Positions 16,451-23,966 of a DNA stretch of 42,721 bases are shown piece after piece. The stretch lies in NCBI GenBank assembly GCA_017938885.1, contig JAGBAS010000068.1:1-42721 (forward strand), given 5' to 3'. Below the pieces are notes generated by a model that saw only the letters and a program-made list of their open reading frames with translations, did not search any database and was not told where the DNA came from. This stretch comes from Clostridia bacterium. Its GTDB lineage: Bacteria > Bacillota > Clostridia > Oscillospirales > CAG-272. Position 1 is the first letter of the stretch, and the number at the start of each line of letters is the position of its first letter. The position numbers and the translations under genes were made by a program.

Positions 16451-17312
16451 GGGTCTCTCCTTCGGCGGGGGTATCGATGTCGGTGGTCTCGGCCGCCCCG
16501 ACAGTCTTGTCCGCCTCGGCAGGGGCGCCCCCCTCAGCCACGGCGGTCTTGGCCTTCTTCCCGTCTACGTACAGCTCGATGGCCAAGAGGATCAGTCCTC
16601 CCGCCAAAAGCAGGACCGAAATGAGCTGGGAGGGGGTAAGGAAATCCACCACGGTCTCCCCGCGATAGTCGTCCCGCATGGTCTCGGCAATGAAACGCCA
16701 GACGGCGTAAGCCATCATGTAGGCGGGCATGAGGTACTTCTTGCCCTTCTTAAACAGGATGAGGAAAATGGCGGACAGGGCGAACAGGTACAGTGCCTCA
16801 AAGAGCTGGACAGGGACCACCTTGTAGCCCAGATGCACCATCTCGATGCCGTACCAGGCGTCGCACCTCGCGCCGTAGCAGCAGCCCGCCATGAGACAGC
16901 CCAGGCGTCCGAAGCCGTGCGCGACCGTAATGCAGGCAGGGGCGATGTCCGAGGCTGTGCGGAGATGAGGGAGATGGTACTTATCCTTGAACAGGAAATG
17001 CCCCGCGACAAAGTAGATGATGATGAACATGGCGGTACCGCCGATGAGACCGCCGTAGAAGGTGGAGCCTGTGTTCTGTACAATCTCGAACTTGCCGCTG
17101 GCCATGAAGTTGTAGAAGGCCTGGAACAGCACCGCGAAGCCGTAGCCCAGCACCACCGCGCCGATGGTGTTGAACAGGAACAGATTTTGAAGCTTGGCGC
17201 GCAGTCCCCGCCAGTCGGATTGCAGGCGGATGAAGATCATGCAGAAAATGACGCCCACGGCGATCAGGATGGAATAGAGATCCATGCCCGCGAATATTTC
17301 GTAAGGATACAT
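16443..17312 (-). CDS. Prolipoprotein diacylglyceryl transferase family protein
   Basis: 289 residues with about seven membrane helices. It carries the Lgt hallmark region in the form HGFGRLGCLMAGCCYG, plus STFYGGLIGG upstream and a later arginine-bearing helix (WRFIAETMRDDYRG). Lgt moves diacylglycerol from phosphatidylglycerol to the lipobox cysteine of exported prolipoproteins, which the two lipoproteins at 9902 and 10916 need. The GC-rich GCCYG form is the divergent clade common in Clostridia, so it may be a second, specialised copy rather than the housekeeping enzyme. The C-terminus has an extra acidic, alanine-rich tail of about 30 residues. AAGGAGG precedes the ATG. A TATAAT at 17347-17352 (minus) may be its promoter, but the -35 box is poor. 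Confidence 0.85.
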   Translation of the reverse strand: MYPYEIFAGMDLYSILIAVGVIFCMIFIRLQSDWRGLRAKLQNLFLFNTIGAVVLGYGFAVLFQAFYNFMASGKFEIVQNTGSTFYGGLIGGTAMFIIIYFVAGHFLFKDKYHLPHLRTASDIAPACITVAHGFGRLGCLMAGCCYGARCDAWYGIEMVHLGYKVVPVQLFEALYLFALSAIFLILFKKGKKYLMPAYMMAYAVWRFIAETMRDDYRGETVVDFLTPSQLISVLLLAGGLILLAIELYVDGKKAKTAVAEGGAPAEADKTVGAAETTDIDTPAEGETHE

Positions 17313-17385
17313 AAAGTCCTCCTTGTCTTTTTGGATTTACTTCTCTATTATACCGCAAGATTATGAACACACGTTGACTATTTTG

Positions 17386-17435
17386 AAAAAAAGCCCGAGA
17401 GAACCGCATTTTTCAACGGTTCTCCCGGCTTTTTT
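17386..17435 (-). terminator. Strong intrinsic terminator after the propeller gene
   Basis: GCC(C)GAGAGAACCG pairs with CGGTTCTC(C)CGGC around a 10-base loop. A-runs and T-runs flank both sides, so on the minus strand the hairpin ends in a run of seven T. Confidence 0.85.
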
Positions 17436-17472
17436 CGGTTATTTCAAATGAAAACCTTACCGCAAGGAGCCG

Positions 17473-18939
17473 TCAGTCCTTCTTGCGGACTGCAAAAGCG
17501 GCGGCAGCGGTGAGAACGGCAACGGCGGCAAAGGCCACGGTTGCGCCGCAACCCTCCTTGGGTGCGTCGGTCTCGGGGGTATCGGTGGCGGGGGTATCGG
17601 TGGGAGCCTCGGTATCCGCACCGCCAACGGTCAGAGACTCAGTCACCTCTGCGGTGTCTCCATTCGTATCCGGGGCCGTGTCGGCAGGCGTCTCGCCTGT
17701 CTCCTCAGAAGTCTCCTCCCCGCTTGCGCGGCTCAGATTCGCAACCAGCTGATTGTAGAATTCCTGTCCTGCGGCCGACAGCGGTGCTGCGTGAACGGCG
17801 TTGAAGGTGGACGTATCGTTCCCCGCGTCAGCCACGAAAAGCACGTCGTTTACAACCAGAACACGGGTCACACGGTCGCCGTATTCGGCAGTCAGGGGAA
17901 TGGTGGCGATGGTCTCATAGGAGGAATCGTCCAGTATGACCACGGCGGAGCCGTCCTTCAGACCGCAGAGCAGGAAGCCGCCCTCATGCTCCACGCAGTA
18001 GATGCCCTTCAGCTCGATGACCTCGGCGCAGGCCGAGCCGTCGGGCGCGATCTTCATGATGCCGTCGGTGCCCTCCTTGGCGTTAACCACCAGCCAGACG
18101 GTGCCGTCGTCATCCACGTCCATGTACTGTCCCTCGTTGAGGGTAAAGCCGTTGCCCGCCACGGTATTGGAGGGCTCCGAGAAGCGGATCACACCGTCCT
18201 CGCCGAAGTCCTTGTTCAGCTTGGGATCTGCGGGGTCGGTCACGTCGAAGCAGTAGAGCGCGTCGTAGTCGTAATTGACCATGACGTAGCAGTAGTACTT
18301 GTCGCCAACCTTGGCCACGTCCACGCCGTTGACGCCCACGTGAATACCGCCCTCGTCACCGGGCTCGCCGAACTCATAGGCGTGCTTCAGGGAGATCTCC
18401 TCGAGGGTACCGTCCTCCAACTGCTTGGCGATACCCAGGTTGACCACGTTATAGTTCTTGGAAAATGCAAAGCCTACGTATACGTAACCACGCTCGTCGG
18501 CGGCAATCCCCTTTGCGTAGGAGAAAGGAGAGCCTTCCAAACCTGCCTCGCCGTCATAGTGGTAATACAGGTCGGTGACCACGCATTTCTCGGTGTCGTA
18601 GACCACCACGCCGCGCACACCGGTGCCGCCGTTGAGCTGACCCATGTACAGGTAACGGCCGTCGGGGGACATGGCAAATCCGCGCATATTGATGGTGCAG
18701 GCCTGGAACCAGTTCTCCAGCTCGGGCACCTCATCCTCCCACCAGTATTCAAAATAATCCTCATTCAGATCCGAATAGATCTCCGCATCGGACTGAATGT
18801 AAAGAGCCTGTAGCTCCAGCCCTTCCCAGGCAGAGACATCGACGTCGGCGGAAATAGCAGATCCGCTTACGACAGCAAGGGAGACCAGCATGCCCGCACA
18901 AAGCAACACGCAGAAAAGAGTTCGAATGATACGTTTCAT
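17473..18939 (-). CDS. Exported beta-propeller-like protein with C-terminal membrane anchor
   Basis: 488 residues. The N-terminal signal peptide (MKRIIRTLFCVLLCAG, cleaved near SGSAISA) is followed by about 370 residues of repeating beta segments (MSPDGRYLYMG, IAADERGYVYVGFAF, MDVDDDGTVWLVVNAKEG) like an NHL or SMP-30-type propeller. A Thr/Pro/Glu/Asp-rich linker comes next (about 395-460), then GCGATVAFAAVAVLTAAAAF and a basic RKKD end. The plan is an exported propeller on a flexible stalk held by a C-terminal helix. No enzyme residues could be assigned. The ATG at 18939 has CGGAGG upstream. It stands alone, with a strong terminator after it and a palindrome and hairpin before it. Confidence 0.8.
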   Translation of the reverse strand: MKRIIRTLFCVLLCAGMLVSLAVVSGSAISADVDVSAWEGLELQALYIQSDAEIYSDLNEDYFEYWWEDEVPELENWFQACTINMRGFAMSPDGRYLYMGQLNGGTGVRGVVVYDTEKCVVTDLYYHYDGEAGLEGSPFSYAKGIAADERGYVYVGFAFSKNYNVVNLGIAKQLEDGTLEEISLKHAYEFGEPGDEGGIHVGVNGVDVAKVGDKYYCYVMVNYDYDALYCFDVTDPADPKLNKDFGEDGVIRFSEPSNTVAGNGFTLNEGQYMDVDDDGTVWLVVNAKEGTDGIMKIAPDGSACAEVIELKGIYCVEHEGGFLLCGLKDGSAVVILDDSSYETIATIPLTAEYGDRVTRVLVVNDVLFVADAGNDTSTFNAVHAAPLSAAGQEFYNQLVANLSRASGEETSEETGETPADTAPDTNGDTAEVTESLTVGGADTEAPTDTPATDTPETDAPKEGCGATVAFAAVAVLTAAAAFAVRKKD

Positions 18940-18976
18940 GAGTAACCTCCGTATTGTATCGAGTTTTTTCGAAAAG

Positions 18977-19016
18977 AACTGCCCGCCCCGCACAGAGCCG
19001 CACAGAACGGGCAGTT
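18977..19016 (-). terminator. Hairpin between ftsK and the propeller gene: terminator or leader
   Basis: AACTGCCCG (18977-18985) and CGGGCAGTT (19008-19016) pair perfectly; on the minus strand TTCTTTTC follows. It could end ftsK transcription. If the TATAAT at 19019-19024 (minus) is the propeller gene's -10 box, it could instead form in that gene's leader. Confidence 0.6.
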
Positions 19017-19042
19017 TTATTATAACATCCACATTTGGAATT

Positions 19043-19072
19043 TTAACAGTTAATTCATGAATTAACTGTTAA
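19043..19072. repeat. Perfect 30-base palindrome
   Basis: The half TTAACAGTTAATTCA (19043-19057) is followed at once by its exact reverse complement, with no spacer. It stands 19 bases after the ftsK stop on the minus strand and about 20 bases upstream of a possible -10 box for the propeller gene. It may be a repressor site, a small mobile repeat, or part of the ftsK terminator. Confidence 0.8.
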
Positions 19073-19090
19073 CTTTTGTGCCATTGGGAG

Positions 19091-22000
19091 TTATTCGTCC
19101 CCTCCATCTTCCCGTCGGTGTCCCGGGAGACCGTTGGCCTTGTAATCCATGAGCTGCTCGTGGGTAATACGAACGTCACGTCCCGTCTTATTGCCGGGAT
19201 CGGGACCGACGAAGCCGTATTCCTCCATGCGGTCGATGATGGAGGCGGCCTTACCGTAGCCCAGATGCAGGGCGCGCTGGAGAGCCGAGGTACCGAATTT
19301 TTCCTTGGAAACGATGACCTCCAGGGCTTCCCAGAACTTGGGCTCCTCGCCCCAAAGGTTCTGGCCGCCGCCAAGGCCGTCGAAGTCGTCGATGGAGACC
19401 TGCTCCCCCTTCTTCTTATTGACACCGCAACGGGCGGCCTCCACGGCGATGTTCTTGATGAATTCCTCGTCGTAGACCACGGGCTCGTTGTTCTCCTTGA
19501 TAAATGTGACTACCCGCTCCACCTCGGTCTCGCTGACGAAGGTACCCTGGCAACGCATGGGCTTGTTGACACCCACGGGAGCGTAGAGCATATCGCCGCG
19601 GCCAATGAGCTTGTCCGCGCCCACGGTGTCGATGATGGTACGGGAGTCCACCGCCGAGGCCACGGTAAAGGCGATACGGGAGGGGATATTCGCCTTGATG
19701 AGACCCGTGATGACGTCCACCGAGGGACGCTGGGTACCGATGACCAGATGGATACCTGCGGCTCTCGCCTTCTGAGCCAGACGGCAGATGGCGGTCTCCA
19801 CGTCGGCGGGGGCGGTCATCATGAGGTCAGCCAGCTCGTCGATGATGATGACGATCTGAGGCAGACGAGGACGCTCGGGGTCGTCGGCAGTGACCTCGTT
19901 GTAGCCCGCCAGGTTGCGGACACCGACCTCCTCGATGAGACCGAAGCGGCGTTCCATCTCGTTGACGGCACAGTACAGAGTACCCGCAGCCTGCTTGGGA
20001 TCGCTGACGATGGGGCAGAGCAGATGGGGCAGCTCGCGGTACATGGCGAACTCCACCTTCTTAGGGTCGATGAGGATGAGCTTGACCTCGTCGGGCTTGG
20101 CCTTGTAGAGGATACTCATGACGATGGAATTGATGCACACCGACTTACCCATACCCGTAGCACCCGCGATGAGCAGGTGAGGCATCTTGTTGATATCCAG
20201 GATCACGGGACGGCCCGAGACGTCGGCACCCAGGCAGGCGGCGATGCGGCTCTTGTGATTGCGGAACTCGGGAGTCTCCAGGATGTTGCGGAAGTAGACG
20301 GTGGCGGGCTCAGCATTGGGCACCTCGATACCCACAGCGGCCTTGCCGGGGATAGGTGCCTCGATACGCACGCCTGCCTTGGCCAGGTTCATGGCGATAT
20401 CGTCCACCAGATTAGCGATGGAGCGAACGCGGATACCCGTATCGGGCTTAACCTCAAAGCGGGTGATGGTAGGACCGCAGGAGCAGGAGATCTCCTTGAC
20501 GCGGATGTGGAAGCTCTCCAGCACCTCGCGGAGCAGACGGGTGTTCTCAGCGATCTCGGCATCGTTGGCCTCGTAGCGGGTGCTTCCCTTGGTCAGCATA
20601 TCCACAGAGGGGAACAGGTATTCCCGCGCAGGCTCGGCGGGAAGCTCGGCCGCGTCGTGGGCGGTAGACAGCACCAGCTCCTCCTCCGAAAGCCCCGACT
20701 CGGCGACGGCGGCGTATTCCTGCTTATTGATGGTGACCATGACGCCGTCGGCAGGCTTTTGCTCGGCTGAATAAACCACCGAATACTGTCCTGCGGCGGG
20801 CTGATTCTCAGCGGAGGTCAGCTCGGTTTCGTCAGAGGGCTCGGTGGGTACCTCCGGGACGGCAGGCTCAAGCTCATCCTCTGCCTCCTCCTCCAGATCG
20901 GTCGCCATAGATTCCATATCTCCGTCATAGAATGCGGGCTCATCATCGGCATACAGGCGGCTTTCCGCGCGGCGGGCAGGTCGGGATTCGGCCGCAAAGG
21001 GCTTGTCCACAAAGCCGTCCTCTTCGTCGGAGCATTCCTCGCCATCCTCGTCGGCAACAAGCGGGGCGGTCTCCCGTCGGGGGCTTGTCGCGGCGGGCTC
21101 ATGGAAGGGCAGGGACGTGAGCTCCTCGCGGTCGTCCTCCTCGGGCGGCGGAGGGGCAGAGGCCTCCGTTTCCTCCGAGAGGGTTCCCTTGGTGTCCTCA
21201 GGCCCGTCCAGCATCTCTCCGGTATCGGCGTCCACCAGCACGGTGCGGCGTCCGGTCCGACGGCCGGGCTTAGCCTCGGACTTGACGGTCTCATCGGGCT
21301 CGACGGTCTCATCAGGCTCGACGGTGTCGGTTTCATCACGGCGATCCTCGGCATCCAGCTTTGCCCGCTTTTCGCGGTAGGATTCCGAGATGGCCGCCTT
21401 ACGCTTGGCCTCCGCCTCCGCTTCTTCTTCTTCCCGGCGGATCTCCCGTCTTTCGGCGGCCTGCTCCCGCTTCGCCTTGATCGCGTCGCGGAGCTTACTG
21501 AATACGTAAGCCGGGGTTACGCCCACCAGCATCATCAGGATGAGCGGCAGAGTCACCACAGCCAGCACCACGGTTCCGGGGAGCTTCAGCCCCGTATAGA
21601 GCAGGTTGCCGACCACACCGCCCACCACGCCGCCGCTCTCAAAGGTCGCGCCGGTACGGAAAAGATAGGAGGGCGTATAGACTGTAGCGAGGTCTTTGTT
21701 CGATGTACAGACCCCCACGTGGATGACCGCCGAGAGCATGACCATGAACAGGATCGACAGAACCACCTTGACAGCCACCAGCCGCTCCTCGCAGTAACGC
21801 CGCCAGAAGACGGCCAGATTCACAAAGACCAGCGGGATCAAGTACGCAGACCAGCCAAAACACCCGAACAGAGCTTGGCTGAGATAGAAGCCGACATAGC
21901 CCATCAGATGATCCTCGGGCTTCTCTGCACCGCCGATGGCGTTCAGCAAAAGACAGACCGCAAAAATCAAGGCCAGACCGCCCCATATGTAGGGCATGAA

Positions 22001-22315
22001 CTGCTCCGAAAAGCTGCTCCTGCGCTTGAGCTTGGCCGCCTGCTGAGCTTCGTCGCCCTTCCCCTTGGCGGGCTTCCCTGAAGCGGGCTTCCCCGAAGCG
22101 AGCTTCCCCGAAGCGGGCTTTCTTGCGGCGGCGGTGGATTTCACCGTTGTATTTTTCTTTTTGTTTTGGGATTTGGCGGGAGCCTTAGAAGCGGCGGTGA
22201 CGGTCACGGTGCCGCTTTTCCCGCCGGAGGTACCCGTGCGCCCTGTCGCGGATCTCTTTGCGGCAGAGCCCGTCGCCTTGGCGGGGGTCTTTTTACGGTT
22301 ATTGGATTCGGCCAT
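19091..22315 (-). CDS. DNA translocase FtsK/SpoIIIE
   Basis: 1074-residue septal DNA pump that clears chromosome ends from the closing septum and, in spore formers, moves the chromosome into the forespore. A lysine/alanine-rich N-terminus holds a repeat KPASGK (about 67-88). Four membrane helices follow (about 105-270), then a long acidic linker (about 290-560). The RecA-like motor has Walker A GATGMGKS (Lys724) and Walker B IVIIIDELADLM. The C-terminal gamma winged helix is present (TSALQRALHLGYGKAASIIDRM). Length is longer than SpoIIIE of Bacillus (under 800) because of the linker. AGGAGG precedes the ATG. Whether it is FtsK or SpoIIIE in role depends on other copies in the genome. Confidence 0.95.
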   Translation of the reverse strand: MAESNNRKKTPAKATGSAAKRSATGRTGTSGGKSGTVTVTAASKAPAKSQNKKKNTTVKSTAAARKPASGKLASGKPASGKPAKGKGDEAQQAAKLKRRSSFSEQFMPYIWGGLALIFAVCLLLNAIGGAEKPEDHLMGYVGFYLSQALFGCFGWSAYLIPLVFVNLAVFWRRYCEERLVAVKVVLSILFMVMLSAVIHVGVCTSNKDLATVYTPSYLFRTGATFESGGVVGGVVGNLLYTGLKLPGTVVLAVVTLPLILMMLVGVTPAYVFSKLRDAIKAKREQAAERREIRREEEEAEAEAKRKAAISESYREKRAKLDAEDRRDETDTVEPDETVEPDETVKSEAKPGRRTGRRTVLVDADTGEMLDGPEDTKGTLSEETEASAPPPPEEDDREELTSLPFHEPAATSPRRETAPLVADEDGEECSDEEDGFVDKPFAAESRPARRAESRLYADDEPAFYDGDMESMATDLEEEAEDELEPAVPEVPTEPSDETELTSAENQPAAGQYSVVYSAEQKPADGVMVTINKQEYAAVAESGLSEEELVLSTAHDAAELPAEPAREYLFPSVDMLTKGSTRYEANDAEIAENTRLLREVLESFHIRVKEISCSCGPTITRFEVKPDTGIRVRSIANLVDDIAMNLAKAGVRIEAPIPGKAAVGIEVPNAEPATVYFRNILETPEFRNHKSRIAACLGADVSGRPVILDINKMPHLLIAGATGMGKSVCINSIVMSILYKAKPDEVKLILIDPKKVEFAMYRELPHLLCPIVSDPKQAAGTLYCAVNEMERRFGLIEEVGVRNLAGYNEVTADDPERPRLPQIVIIIDELADLMMTAPADVETAICRLAQKARAAGIHLVIGTQRPSVDVITGLIKANIPSRIAFTVASAVDSRTIIDTVGADKLIGRGDMLYAPVGVNKPMRCQGTFVSETEVERVVTFIKENNEPVVYDEEFIKNIAVEAARCGVNKKKGEQVSIDDFDGLGGGQNLWGEEPKFWEALEVIVSKEKFGTSALQRALHLGYGKAASIIDRMEEYGFVGPDPGNKTGRDVRITHEQLMDYKANGLPGHRREDGGDE
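21288..21330 (-). repeat. 18-base coding repeat in the ftsK linker
   Basis: The minus strand encodes VEPDETVEPDETVKSE: two tandem 18-base units for EPDETV, plus a partial unit. It is low-complexity coding sequence in the disordered linker, prone to copy-number change. Confidence 0.6.
22080..22124 (-). repeat. 15-base coding repeat in the ftsK N-terminus
   Basis: Three tandem 15-base units (plus-strand form GAAGCGGGCTTCCCC at 22080, one-base variant at 22095, a diverged third at 22110) encode the KPASG-type basic repeat. Confidence 0.75.
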
Positions 22316-22454
22316 GCTGAAACCTCCTGTTCATTGGAAAATATTTATGGCAAACGAGGCGGCTATATCCTTTCTGTGGGGGACACACTATGGACAAGGA
22401 ACGCGATGCGTCTCTTCGACACCGCCCGAAGAATGAATTGAAATATTCCATTAT

Positions 22455-22483
22455 AGTATACCACAAAACCCCCTTGAATGCAA
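22455..22483 (-). promoter_or_regulatory. Sigma-A-like promoter for ftsK with an overlapping palindrome
   Basis: On the minus strand: TTGCAT (22478-22483), 17 bases, TATACT (22455-22460). The -35 box lies in the inverted repeat CCCCTTG-CATT-CAAGGGG (22472-22489). A protein bound there would block the promoter; that is inference. Confidence 0.55.
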
Positions 22484-22560
22484 GGGGATTTTATAACTTT
22501 TCCAACAATATCCGCGAATTTGTCCGGAGAAATTCGACAGTATTCCACAAGGAGGCTCCC

Positions 22561-22980
22561 ATGAATCCTACTGCTCGTCATCCCCTCCCCTGGCTCCTTC
22601 TCGCCCTGGCTGGCTTTGGCGCGGGACTGCTCAACGGGCTCTTGGGCGCAGCGGGAGGCATACTTCTGGTGGCGATCCTTCCCCGTCTGACACCCCCCGC
22701 CCGGCTCTACCCGCCCGCCGTCCGGTTGGGTCTCTACCACGAACGCCGCGACGTCCTCGCCACCGCCCTGGCGGTCATGCTCCCCGTATCGGGGGTCTCG
22801 GGGGTGTTCTATTGGCTGAACGGCATCCGAACCTCCCCGTCCCTCCTGCTCCTTCTGGTCCTCCCCGCCGCCCTGGGCGGGCTTCTGGGGGCAAAGCTGC
22901 TTGGGAAACTCCCCGACCGCGTCTTAAAAAAGCTTTTCGCAGCCCTGGTAGTGGCATCGGGCGTGCGGATGATATTGTAA
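22561..22980 (+). CDS. TauE/SafE-family membrane protein, half-size (first of two)
   Basis: 139 residues with about four membrane helices. The family's loop GLLNGLLGAAGGILLV lies near residue 20, and a second glycine-rich segment ALGGLLGAKLLGKLPDRVLK lies near 105, where the helix ends with the conserved lysine/leucine pattern. Full-length TauE/SafE transporters (sulfite, sulfoacetate or other anion export) are about 250 residues and consist of two such halves. This gene and the next, 25 bases later, supply one half each. CAAGGAGG precedes the ATG; the frame upstream to 22390 is leader, which contains a CGAATTT/AAATTCG hairpin. Substrate unknown. Confidence 0.8.
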   Translation: MNPTARHPLPWLLLALAGFGAGLLNGLLGAAGGILLVAILPRLTPPARLYPPAVRLGLYHERRDVLATALAVMLPVSGVSGVFYWLNGIRTSPSLLLLLVLPAALGGLLGAKLLGKLPDRVLKKLFAALVVASGVRMIL

Positions 22981-23005
22981 TGCAATCCATGTAAAGGAGT
23001 CCCCC

Positions 23006-23392
23006 ATGCCCACCTCTGTTCTGCTCACTGTTCTCGCTGCCTTCCTCTCTGCCGTACTATCGGGTCTGGGGATCGGAAGCGCAGGCATTTTCGTGCTGTA
23101 TCTGACCCTGGTGGCGGGATACGCTCAGCCCGAGGCGCAGGCCATCAATCTGCTCTTCTTCCTGCTCTCAGCGGGAGCCGCCCTCCTGCTCCATATCCGC
23201 AGCCGCAAGATCCCCGTTCGGGTCGTGCTCTTCCTGGTGGCCTGTGCCATTCCCGGAGCGTTAGCCGGATCCTACCTCGTCCGAATACTGAATGCGGGTC
23301 TGCTCAGAAAGCTCTTTGGCGGGATGCTGGTGGTGACGGGGCTTCCTTCTCTGCTGGCACGCGGCAAAAGGGCCCGCAAGCGCGAAGAGTGA
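23006..23392 (+). CDS. TauE/SafE-family membrane protein, half-size (second of two)
   Basis: 128 residues with about four membrane helices. The N-terminal loop GLGIGSAGIFVLYL matches the one in the gene upstream, and IPGALAGSYLVRILNAG followed by LLRKLFGGMLVVTG matches its C-terminal half. It ends in a basic tail (RGKRARKREE). AAAGGAG precedes the ATG. The two halves are probably co-made and could form a heterodimer equal to one full transporter. Neither looks truncated: each has its own ribosome site, start and clean stop. Confidence 0.8.
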   Translation: MPTSVLLTVLAAFLSAVLSGLGIGSAGIFVLYLTLVAGYAQPEAQAINLLFFLLSAGAALLLHIRSRKIPVRVVLFLVACAIPGALAGSYLVRILNAGLLRKLFGGMLVVTGLPSLLARGKRARKREE

Positions 23393-23407
23393 ACCGCATA
23401 AACGAAA

Positions 23408-23430
23408 AACACCCCCTAAAGGAGGTGTTA
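23408..23430. terminator. Terminator between TauE half 2 (+) and the zinc-ribbon gene (-)
   Basis: AACACC(C)CC pairs with GG(A)GGTGTT around a 4-base loop. On the minus strand it runs into TTTTTCG; on the plus strand the T-tract is poor, so it mainly ends the minus-strand gene. Confidence 0.6.
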
Positions 23431-23458
23431 TCGCGTTTGGCCGATCTATGCTCACAAA

Positions 23459-23737
23459 TCAGTTGTTTCTGTTCTGGAAGCACTCGCTGCAATATACGGG
23501 ACGGTCGTCGTGAGGCTCGAAGGGAACCTTGCACTCCTTGCCGCAGTTGGCGCAGGTAGCGTCGAACATCTGGCGGGTAGGAGCCTGACCGCGCTGAGCC
23601 TTACGGGCGTTGCGGCAATCACGGCATCTCTGGGGCTCGTTCTCGAAGCCCTTCTCGGCGTAGAACTCCTGCTCGCTGGCGGAGAAAACGAATTCGCGTC
23701 CGCAATCCTTGCAGACAATGGTCTTGTCAGTGTACAT
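23459..23737 (-). CDS. Small zinc-ribbon protein
   Basis: 92 residues with four CxxC knuckles: CKDC, CRDC, CANC and CSEC. They form two treble-clef or ribbon sites, each made of two knuckles. This is the small CxxC zinc-ribbon protein seen in many Clostridia; its role is unknown, perhaps nucleic-acid or protein binding. GAGG lies six bases before the ATG. It has its own near-perfect promoter and terminator, so it is a separate, probably constitutive unit and not part of the ftsZ operon. Confidence 0.85.
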   Translation of the reverse strand: MYTDKTIVCKDCGREFVFSASEQEFYAEKGFENEPQRCRDCRNARKAQRGQAPTRQMFDATCANCGKECKVPFEPHDDRPVYCSECFQNRNN

Positions 23738-23781
23738 CGTATACCTCGATTCATTTAGCGCATTTCCTGCGCATTATTCAC

Positions 23782-23810
23782 ATTATACAACGATTTATGC
23801 ATTTTGTCAA
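23782..23810 (-). promoter_or_regulatory. Consensus sigma-A promoter for the zinc-ribbon gene
   Basis: On the minus strand TTGACA (23805-23810), 17 bases, TATAAT (23782-23787). Both hexamers are perfect. Confidence 0.85.
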
Positions 23811-23913
23811 CCCCTTTTTTAAAATTTGTGTGAATTGAATTTGAAATCGAAATTGACAATGTGCTGAATAGCACGAAATGAAAGCAAAAAATCCCCGCAC
23901 CGTAGAACAGCGA

Positions 23914-23947
23914 GAAAAAACGGTGCTTCCATACGAAAGCACCGTTT
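23914..23947 (-). terminator. Intrinsic terminator after ftsZ
   Basis: On the minus strand AAACGGTGCTT pairs perfectly with AAGCACCGTTT and ends in TTTTTTC. It closes the division cluster. Confidence 0.88.
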
Positions 23948-23966
23948 ATGCGGGAGACCAAACCGA

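Noticed and set aside
19076..20770. Long open plus-strand frame opposite ftsK
   Set aside because: Shadow of the motor domain of ftsK; no ribosome site, promoter or family motif.
22080..22124. Short tandem repeats as a CRISPR-like array
   Set aside because: Units are 15 bases without spacers and encode an in-frame basic repeat of the ftsK N-terminus.
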